Notes under the pieces: model-generated | What the model was told of the DNA's origin: nothing | What the model saw: the letters and a program-made list of their open reading frames with translations, nothing else | Databases searched by the model: none | Source of the DNA: Hyphomicrobiales bacterium | GTDB lineage: Bacteria; Pseudomonadota; Alphaproteobacteria; Rhizobiales; Xanthobacteraceae | Assembly (NCBI GenBank): GCA_017305715.1 | Contig: JAFKKG010000008.1 | Coordinates: forward strand, 124,001 to 188,000 | DNA length: 64,000 bases | Direction: 5' to 3' | Part shown: positions 45,982 to 51,895 of the stretch, piece by piece | Position numbering within the stretch: the first letter of the stretch is position 1 | Layout: each line of letters begins with the position of its first letter | Position numbers and translations under genes: made by a program

Positions 45982-47379
45982 TTAATCTCGCACCGGCCAT
46001 TGTGGTGGATGACTGCCGAGCGGCATCGCCGGGCGAGCCCAATATGCCGGAGTCTTCGACAACAGCGCCGAATGCCGGACCGACCGCAATGCACCAAAAC
46101 CGGAAGGCGCGTCCTCGATCAACGGCATCACCGTCTCCTCCTTCAAATCCTCGGTTTTCATGCCGTCGGCGATGCGACCGAGATTCCACAGCCACCGGCC
46201 CGTTTGCGCCAGCGACACCCGCACGTGCCAACTGCCGCCTTCACGCGCCTGCCGCGCTTTGGCCATCATGGCGCCGAACGCCATGAAATAACCGGTGGCG
46301 TGGTCGAGCATTTGCGCCGGTAATTCCTTCGGCCCGTCGATGCCCGCCGCCTGTCCTTCGGCGTGATTGAAGCCCGTGGACGTCTGCACCAGCGAATCGA
46401 AGCCGCGGCGCGCCGCCCAGGGGCCGGCGTGACCATAGGCCGACAGCGTCACATAGACGACACCCGGAGAAATACGGGCCGCCTCCTCTGCCGAGAAGCC
46501 GAGGCCGGCGATCGCGCTCGGACGGTAGCCCTGCGAAAGGATATCGGCCTCCGCCAACAGACCGCGAAACATTTCGCGGCCCTGCGCGCTCTTGAGTTCG
46601 ACAAAGCTCGTCAGCTTGCCGCGCCCGGTATCGATGGTCAGCCAGGGGATCGCCGGGAGATCAGGCCCTGAAATCAGCAGCACGTCGGCGCCGTGGGCGG
46701 CAAGCGTGCGGCCCGCAACGGGACCTGCGATCACGCGCGACAAATCGAGCACGCGGATGCCCGCGAGCGGCCGGCCGCCCTTCGGCCACGGTTTTGGCGC
46801 GGCGTCGCCGATTTTCTCGATGACGATCAACGGCAGTTCGGCGAGCGCCTTGGCGTGCGGCGTCGCCGACCACTCGTCGTGCGAACGCATCATCGACACC
46901 ACACAGCCGCCGGCATAGGCCGCGGTCTCGAACGCCTCGCCATCCCATTGCATCAGCGCGGCCTGGACGTCGTCGCGCTCCGGCTTGCAGTTCAACACCT
47001 TGCAGACGGCGTCGCGGTGATGCCTGAAATTGGTGTGCAGCCGCACGAAGCGCGCATCGCGCGTCTTGTAGACGCCGGCGATCGCGTCCCAGGCCGGCGG
47101 CGGCGGCTTGTCGTCGACGCGCAGGTAGCGCTCGGAACGGCATTCAACGACCGCATGGCGCATGTCGACCGCAACCTCCTGCGATTGCCCGCTGCGCAAT
47201 TTCCAGATCTCGGCGGCGGCGAGGCCGCTCGCGGCGACGCTGGCCTGCGCCGCGGCCGCGAGGCGAAAGGACGACGGCAATTGCGGTTCGTCACCCGTCA
47301 ACTTGACGGCGCCGAGCGCCGCCGGGTCGCCACCAGCGGATCTCCAGATATCGCCGAGAATTTCTCTTGTGTTTTTCAT
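45982..47379 (-). CDS. CaiB/BaiF family III CoA-transferase
   Basis: 465 residues. The family III block GGRPLAGIRVLDLSRVIAGPVAGRTLAAHGADV lies about residue 205 and is followed by the usual TSFVELKSAQGREMF, GLGFSAEEAARISPGVVYVTLSAYG and GPKELPAQMLDHATGYF. An extra ~200-residue N-terminal half (a second, degenerate domain of the same fold) precedes it, as in some double-domain members. The acyl groups moved between CoA thioesters are not readable. Confidence 0.85.
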   Translation of the reverse strand: MKNTREILGDIWRSAGGDPAALGAVKLTGDEPQLPSSFRLAAAAQASVAASGLAAAEIWKLRSGQSQEVAVDMRHAVVECRSERYLRVDDKPPPPAWDAIAGVYKTRDARFVRLHTNFRHHRDAVCKVLNCKPERDDVQAALMQWDGEAFETAAYAGGCVVSMMRSHDEWSATPHAKALAELPLIVIEKIGDAAPKPWPKGGRPLAGIRVLDLSRVIAGPVAGRTLAAHGADVLLISGPDLPAIPWLTIDTGRGKLTSFVELKSAQGREMFRGLLAEADILSQGYRPSAIAGLGFSAEEAARISPGVVYVTLSAYGHAGPWAARRGFDSLVQTSTGFNHAEGQAAGIDGPKELPAQMLDHATGYFMAFGAMMAKARQAREGGSWHVRVSLAQTGRWLWNLGRIADGMKTEDLKEETVMPLIEDAPSGFGALRSVRHSALLSKTPAYWARPAMPLGSHPPQWPVRD

Positions 47380-47412
47380 GGGCGTTATTCTTCCCTGACG
47401 CTGCCGCTACCG

Positions 47413-47500
47413 TAGCCCGGATGGAGCGCGAGCGAAATCCGGGACTATCCTGTCAAACAGATCGACCTAACCCGGGTTTCGCTCCGCTTCATCCGGGCTA
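47413..47500. repeat. Palindromic repeat, TAGCCCGGATG family
   Basis: Left arm TAGCCCGGATGGAGCGCGAG and right arm ending CGCTTCATCCGGGCTA are inverted copies with a few differences, around a short centre. It lies between the CoA-transferase start and the next gene. Confidence 0.8.
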
Positions 47501-47525
47501 GGGTCCTCAACGCGAAGGAGTTGCA

Positions 47526-47813
47526 ATGGCCGCCGTCGACCCCCTGACCGCCGGAGCGGTCTTGCTCGCAACCGCCGCCACCGATGCGGTCTATGTCATG
47601 TTCACCTCGGCCGTGGTGGCGCGCAAGCGCGTGCCGGCGGCGACCTGGAGCAGCATCTGGTATCTGCTCTCGTCCTACGCGGTCATCAGCTACACCGAGA
47701 ACTGGATCTATGTGGCTTTTGCGGCGGTCGGTTCGTGGGTCGGCGCCTTTGCGACGATCACGTTCCTGCATCGGCCTCCGGGTGGCCCGCCGGTCGGCGC
47801 GTCGCCGGAGTGA
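47526..47813 (+). CDS. Small membrane protein, unknown
   Basis: 95 residues, with three hydrophobic segments (LTAGAVLLATAATDAVYVMF, IWYLLSSYAVISYTENWIYV, VAFAAVGSWVGAFATITFL) and a Pro/Gly-rich tail. GAAGGAG lies six bases before the ATG, a strong ribosome binding site. No close neighbour on the same strand. I do not recognise the family. Confidence 0.75.
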   Translation: MAAVDPLTAGAVLLATAATDAVYVMFTSAVVARKRVPAATWSSIWYLLSSYAVISYTENWIYVAFAAVGSWVGAFATITFLHRPPGGPPVGASPE

Positions 47814-47838
47814 CGGCGTCAGGTTCGACATGCTCAAC

Positions 47839-47957
47839 CGTCGTCCCGGCGAACGCCGGACCCATACCGCGCGATCTTTCGGTGAAGACTTGGTAGCGGA
47901 GACCGTTCGCAAAACTTCTTCCTGTGGTTATGGCTCCCGGCGTTCGCCGGGACGACG
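47839..47957. repeat. Palindromic repeat, CGTCGTCCCGGCGAACGCCGG family
   Basis: Left arm CGTCGTCCCGGCGAACGCC and right arm GGCGTTCGCCGGGACGACG are inverted copies about 75 bases apart, each followed inward by CCATA or its inverse. It precedes the long repeat copy B by about 80 bp. Confidence 0.8.
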
Positions 47958-48033
47958 TGGAAATAGTTTCACGATCCCGCGGCGCATTGCGCCCGAGCTT
48001 TGCCAGAACTTCTCCGCCCTCTTCAAATGGAGG

Positions 48034-48481
48034 GCGCAGGGAATGCCGGATGCGCGCTGCACCCGCGGTCTCATGTGCAATGTGCACAAGGAAGTGCGCA
48101 CATGAGCATACAGGGCAGCGGAGAACATCCGACATTCCCTGCGCGATGGCTTTACGGCTTATAACGTGCTCTCCCCGGAGAACGGCTCTTTTGCCTCCGT
48201 TGCGCCCTGGGAAGTCAGACGCCTCCCAGGTGCTTTGACGCCAGCAACGCGACGTCGGGACCACACGCTTTTGCCGTACGCCTTTGTCGCGCGCGTCAAG
48301 CGCCACATCAGCGTCCACCGCTCCCCGCCCAACGTCCGTGACGACGGCCGACGCCCTTCTGACCAGGACGGGATGGGCACAGTCGTAGCCCTGATTTGGC
48401 ATTTCGGAAAAGCGAAATATTTTTTATTTTGGGCCTTGACACGACTTCTGTAAATCGGAAGGTGATTTGCCCGTCGGGCCA
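48034..48481 (+). repeat. Long structured dispersed repeat, copy B
   Basis: Same orientation as copy A (1061-1511) and about 93% identical by eye. The outer stem is 48034-48052 with 48126-48144. The small 3' stem is CTTCTG (48445-48450) with CGGAAG (48456-48461), where a G-U pair replaces the G-C pair of copy A. Differences concentrate in loops and in the middle part. It ends 41 bp before the stop of the double-glycine peptide gene 48523-48705. Confidence 0.8.
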
Positions 48482-48522
48482 TCTGGTCGCAAGCGCACGT
48501 CCTATTCGCGGCGCTCTACCCG

Positions 48523-48705
48523 CTATTTCCTGCAGGCGCCGCCGACGAATTCCTTGCCGTACCAGATAGCCCAGCAACCGCTGTCGGGATTGATCTGGAT
48601 CGTCACCGGCCCAATGCCGACTTCGAGCACCTTGCCGCCACTGACCTGATCGAGTTCATTATCACCGAGGATAGGGACGTTCTGAGCCGCGATGTACCCC
48701 GTCAT
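48523..48705 (-). CDS. Double-glycine leader peptide, C-x13-C core (peptide 1)
   Basis: 60 residues. A leader of 24 ends in NELDQVSGG, the double-glycine motif cut by C39 peptidase exporters in bacteriocin-type peptides. The 36-residue core begins KVLEVGIGPV and has C44 and C58 separated by 13 residues, with FVGG just before the second Cys. GGAG lies eight bases before the ATG. A TGTGA-N6-TCACG palindrome is 77 nt upstream. The divergent SDR gene shares that region. Whether it kills, signals or is modified is unknown. Confidence 0.75.
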   Translation of the reverse strand: MTGYIAAQNVPILGDNELDQVSGGKVLEVGIGPVTIQINPDSGCWAIWYGKEFVGGACRK

Positions 48706-48782
48706 GCTGGTTCTCCGTTGATTTGCACGTCAAGTCGCCGAGAGATCGACCATGAGCCATAGGAGGTTCGCGTCATTTAGTC

Positions 48783-48798
48783 TGTGAGCTTCGTCACG
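48783..48798. promoter_or_regulatory. CRP-like palindrome TGTGA-N6-TCACG, site 1
   Basis: Lies between divergent genes: 77 nt upstream of the peptide-1 start (minus strand) and 40 nt upstream of the SDR start (plus strand). Same core as the two other sites upstream of peptides 2 and 3. Confidence 0.65.
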
Positions 48799-48838
48799 CC
48801 ATCTGCTACAGTGCCTCGAAACAACAAAGGAAAACAAA

Positions 48839-49609
48839 ATGGATCTGGGTCTGAAGGGAAGAAGCGCCGTCGTGCTCGGCGGCACGCGCGGCATCGGAAG
48901 GGCGATCGCTGATACGCTGGCCGGCGAAGGCGGCAACGTCGCGGTTTGCGCGCGCAACGCCGAACAGGTCGCGGGCACCGTTGCCGAGCTGAAAGCAAGG
49001 GGCGTGAAGGCCACCGGCGCACCGGTCGACATCACCGACGCGGCCGCGCTGAAATCATGGATCGGCCATGCCGCCGCCGAACTCGGCAGCATCGACATGC
49101 TGTTCTCCAACGCCGGCGCGATGGCGCAAGGCGGCGATCCCGCATCCTGGGAGCAGAATTTCCGGCTCGACGTGCTGGGCGCGGTCAATGCGTTCGAAGC
49201 GGCGCGGCCGTTCCTCGAAGCCAGCGGCGAGAAGAGCGGCGATGCCGCCTTCGTCATCATCTCCTCGGTTTCGGCGGCACAGGCCGAAAACGCCAGTTCC
49301 TACGGTCCGATCAAGGCTGCGCTGGTGCACATGGCCAAGGGACTGGCGCGGCAATACGCGGCAAAGAAGATCCGGGTCAACGTGGTGTCGCCGGGCACGG
49401 TCTATTTCAAGGGCGGCGTCTGGCACATGGTCGAGCAGAACATGCCGAAGCGCTATCAGGACACGCTGGCGCGCAACCCGACCGGCCGCATGGCAACGCC
49501 GCAGGAGATCGCCAACGCCGCCGTATTTCTGGCGAGCCCGGCATCCTCGTTCACGACGGGCTCAAACCTGATCGTCGACGGCGCGATCTCGAATCGCGTG
49601 AATTTCTGA
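48839..49609 (+). CDS. Short-chain dehydrogenase/reductase
   Basis: 256 residues, classical SDR. The cofactor motif is GGTRGIG (residues 14-20), followed by the NAGA structural motif at 91-94. The catalytic Ser lies in IISSVSA, with Y155 and K159 in SSYGPIK. The C-terminus RMATPQEIANAAVFLASPAS, then TTGSNLIVDGA, is typical of enzymes acting on 3-oxoacyl or sugar substrates. It sits among the double-glycine peptide genes and has the first TGTGA-N6-TCACG site 40 nt upstream. A role in that system is possible but unproven. Confidence 0.9.
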   Translation: MDLGLKGRSAVVLGGTRGIGRAIADTLAGEGGNVAVCARNAEQVAGTVAELKARGVKATGAPVDITDAAALKSWIGHAAAELGSIDMLFSNAGAMAQGGDPASWEQNFRLDVLGAVNAFEAARPFLEASGEKSGDAAFVIISSVSAAQAENASSYGPIKAALVHMAKGLARQYAAKKIRVNVVSPGTVYFKGGVWHMVEQNMPKRYQDTLARNPTGRMATPQEIANAAVFLASPASSFTTGSNLIVDGAISNRVNF

Positions 49610-49655
49610 GGCGTGGTTTTACGCGGCAACGCGACGCACGCCGCAACGCCGGCAT

Positions 49656-49671
49656 CGTGATCGCTGTCACG
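49656..49671. promoter_or_regulatory. CRP-like palindrome CGTGA-N6-TCACG, site 2
   Basis: A perfect inverted repeat in its arms, 74 nt upstream of the ATG of peptide 2 (49746) and 46 bp after the SDR stop. Confidence 0.65.
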
Positions 49672-49745
49672 CCGGCGCGCGGCGCCGTCCGGCATGTTCT
49701 CCGTCGCGGTGAACAATGGTGTTCATCGCCAGCAAGATTGAGATC

Positions 49746-49949
49746 ATGACCATAACAACACGCAACCTGACGGACACCGACCTGAACGAAGTTTCGGGCG
49801 GCAAGCCCAATCTGGGCGGTTACACCTACTGCTTCATTCCCGGCACCAGGGAGGGTCTTTATGTCGGCGGCTGCCCCTCGGCGCCGATGACATGGGGAGA
49901 TTTCATGGGTGCTTTCACCAGCATCGTCCGATCGGGCGGCAGGCGGTAA
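49746..49949 (+). CDS. Double-glycine leader peptide, C-x13-C core (peptide 2)
   Basis: 67 residues from the ATG at 49746. The leader MTITTRNLTDTDLNEVSGG is 19 residues and ends in the double-glycine cut site; it closely resembles peptide 1 (ELDQVSGG). The core has C29 and C43, again 13 residues between, with YVGG before the second Cys. It is otherwise richer in Gly/Pro and ends SIVRSGGRR. An ATG at 49716 would add ten hydrophobic residues (MVFIASKIEI) and fits the leader type less well. A strong terminator follows. Confidence 0.75.
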   Translation: MTITTRNLTDTDLNEVSGGKPNLGGYTYCFIPGTREGLYVGGCPSAPMTWGDFMGAFTSIVRSGGRR

Positions 49950-49956
49950 TCGCCGC

Positions 49957-49987
49957 GAAAGAGGCCACCCGGTCGGTGGCCTCTTTC
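49957..49987 (+). terminator. Rho-independent terminator after peptide 2
   Basis: Perfect 13-bp stem GAAAGAGGCCACC with GGTGGCCTCTTTC and a 5-base loop, starting 8 bases after the stop codon. The A-rich 5' side and T-rich 3' side are inside the stem, so it could work in both directions. Confidence 0.8.
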
Positions 49988-50000
49988 ACCTCGCCGGCTA

Positions 50001-50016
50001 TGTGACGTCAGTCACG
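50001..50016. promoter_or_regulatory. CRP-like palindrome TGTGA-N6-TCACG, site 3
   Basis: 80 nt upstream of the ATG of peptide 3 (50097) and 13 bp after the terminator of peptide 2, so peptide 3 appears to have its own promoter. Confidence 0.65.
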
Positions 50017-50096
50017 GCGGCGACCCGACCCGTGTCGTATCCCTGCCATCACGGATGGCGGGAATGGTCTCGCTCCAACGATAACGGGAGACGTCA

Positions 50097-50279
50097 ATGA
50101 CCAAGTTCAAGCATTTCGATCGCAACGACCAGTCGGCCCTGATCGACGACGCACAGCTCGATGTCGTTGTGGGCGGTACCCAGGCGGATGATTTTGCCAA
50201 ATTCCGTGCGGCCGGTGAAGTTGGCGGATGGTTCATGAAGGACATCTGGACCAAGCCCACGCTCGGCACCTTCCACTAA
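50097..50279 (+). CDS. Double-glycine leader peptide without cysteines (peptide 3)
   Basis: 60 residues. The leader ends in DDAQLDVVVGG and is followed by a 33-residue core TQADDFAKFRAAGEVGGW and on, with no cysteine, two tryptophans and a second GG. GGGAG sits before the ATG. The leader has the same acidic, Leu-Val-GG pattern as peptides 1 and 2, but the core is unrelated to theirs. A LuxR-type gene is convergent 59 bp downstream. Confidence 0.7.
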   Translation: MTKFKHFDRNDQSALIDDAQLDVVVGGTQADDFAKFRAAGEVGGWFMKDIWTKPTLGTFH

Positions 50280-50338
50280 CAAACGAGAGATTGAAACGAT
50301 GGAGCTCGCTCCGGTCGGCGGCCTCCATCCTGTCCGGC

Positions 50339-51442
50339 TCATCGCAGGCGGCTGACAACGGCGATCAGTTCGCCCTGCCGGTGCGTCGCGGTCTTGCGGA
50401 ATACCGACTTCAGATGCGATCGCGCCGTTTCCTGCGCAATCGCCATTTCCTGCGCCGCTTGCTCGAGCGATTTACCGCCGGCCAGACACAGCGCAAGCCG
50501 CGCTTCCGAAGGCGTGAGCAGGAATGCCTGGCGCAGCATGGTCAATTGCTCGGGCTCGCGTTCGTCAAAGCCGGAAAAGATCAGAATGGCCCGGGCGCCG
50601 AGAAACGGGCTGCGCGCCGCGCCATCGACCGGGAGAACACGCACGACGACCGGCAGCTTGCCGTCGCGGCGGATCACGATGGGCGCCACAGCAAGCGCGT
50701 CGCGGTCGGTGGCCGTTCGCAAGCGATCGAGGAATGCGTTGAAGGCGGATTGCGCCCGCCTGTCGCGGATGACGAGGCGCTGACCCGCCAGGCTGATATC
50801 GTCACCGAAGATGACTTCCGCCACCGGATTGACGTCGAGCACCGATCCGAAACGATCGAGCGCAATGGCGGGCCGCTGGATGAAGGCGAGCGCATTCGTG
50901 ACGTTGGATAACACCGCCCTTCCTACCGACGTGGACAGGGTCGCGGTCTCCGTCAACCGTTGCGACAGATTGGCGAGCGCGATCTTTTCAGATTCGTCAA
51001 AAGCGCCCTCGCCGATCGTGCGCTGAATGGAAAAACCCCAGAGCGCCGGGCCTGCAAAAAAGCCGACCGCCGCAAACCAGCGCAGCCCGTAGCCGTTCAG
51101 ATGCGCGTAAAGCGGATCGCGGAGCATTTCGCTTTCGGACGTGAAGATGTCCTGGTCGCTGACGACCTGGCGCCCGGCCAACAACAACGGCACGGCGCGG
51201 GCCGCGCGGATGTCGGCTTCATGATAGTGACCGTCGAAATAGGATTTGAAATATTCCCGCGCGGACTCCGTCATGGGAACGTCGGGCGTGCGGACGTCGC
51301 TTTGCAGCAGGCACGCTCCCATCGCGCCGCTGGCGCTGCAAATGTCCTGCATCAGGACAGGCCACATCGCAGGATCGATCACCGCATCGCCCAGCCGGTT
51401 GCTGATCGACTGCAACCGCTCAATGTCCACCTTGCCTGCCAT
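50339..51442 (-). CDS. LuxR-type transcriptional regulator
   Basis: 367 residues. The C-terminal helix-turn-helix (LTPSEARLALCLAGGKSLEQAA, then AIAQETARSHLKSVFRKT) is of the LuxR/NarL class. The rest includes a PAS-like middle (NALAFIQRPAIALDRFGSVLDVNP) and an N-terminal ligand or signal domain (ICSASGAMGACLLQSD). No receiver domain or autoinducer-domain signature is evident. It lies beside the double-glycine peptide genes, convergent with peptide 3, and is the only regulator gene there; control of those genes is inference. Confidence 0.88.
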   Translation of the reverse strand: MAGKVDIERLQSISNRLGDAVIDPAMWPVLMQDICSASGAMGACLLQSDVRTPDVPMTESAREYFKSYFDGHYHEADIRAARAVPLLLAGRQVVSDQDIFTSESEMLRDPLYAHLNGYGLRWFAAVGFFAGPALWGFSIQRTIGEGAFDESEKIALANLSQRLTETATLSTSVGRAVLSNVTNALAFIQRPAIALDRFGSVLDVNPVAEVIFGDDISLAGQRLVIRDRRAQSAFNAFLDRLRTATDRDALAVAPIVIRRDGKLPVVVRVLPVDGAARSPFLGARAILIFSGFDEREPEQLTMLRQAFLLTPSEARLALCLAGGKSLEQAAQEMAIAQETARSHLKSVFRKTATHRQGELIAVVSRLR

Positions 51443-51895
51443 TGCCCCGGACTTCTCTTCTCAACTGGCCGGAGAACCCCCGTATCCCCCGAACAGGTCA
51501 GCAGGGCCGAGGATAGCCATGAGGGCCGGCTCTGAAAACATCTATTCAGATGAGACGCGGCCTGGCGCTCATGGGAGGGACCGGGAAACGTTTTTCGGAG
51601 GTGGTTCAGGCTGTTGAATTGGCGAACGGCCCCGCGTTTCGAAACCGGTGAGGGAGGATCGTGCGCCGATTGAGATGTACCGTGACGATGCCGGCTACAC
51701 CCATTTGGGTGAGACCAGCAGGTAACGTTACCCATCGCTTTTGCCGCAGCGCGCCAGTTTGGACTCGAAGCCGTGTGATGCCTCGGATAGTACTGATCTA
51801 ACCGGGGGCTAGAGGATTTCACACCAAACCATTTTTCCCGGAACGGCCGCTGGAGTATTCCAGCGGCCATTTTCATTTCGCGCACGATCGCCGCT
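51443..51895. other. Intergenic region, 453 bp, with a plus-strand terminator-like hairpin
   Basis: No gene is supported. It must hold the promoter of the LuxR-type gene (minus strand). Near its right end lies a hairpin followed by a T-rich run on the plus strand (51845-51878), although no plus-strand gene precedes it. A small RNA between about 51450 and 51840 is possible but nothing else supports it. Confidence 0.45.
51845..51878 (+). terminator. Terminator-like hairpin
   Basis: Perfect 10-bp stem GGCCGCTGGA with TCCAGCGGCC and a 4-base loop, followed on the plus strand by ATTTTCATTT. On the minus strand it lies 18 bases after dnaE2 and may serve that gene too, but the T-run is on the other side. 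Confidence 0.6.

Larger units (their letters stand above)
47814..48522. other. 709 bp intergenic region made mostly of repeats
   Basis: Holds one palindromic repeat (47839-47957) and the second copy of the long structured repeat (48034-48481). No gene is supported; the open frames seen are the same repeat-borne ones as at 1061-1511. Confidence 0.7.

Noticed and set aside
49716-49748. Alternative upstream ATG for double-glycine peptide 2
   Set aside because: It adds a hydrophobic MVFIASKIEI stretch unlike the other leaders. The start at 49746 keeps the palindrome-to-start distance equal to that of peptides 1 and 3.
51660-51840. Possible tRNA-like or structured RNA before the terminator hairpin
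   Set aside because: No T-loop (GGTTCGAATCC-like) or cloverleaf arms could be found, so no RNA gene is called.
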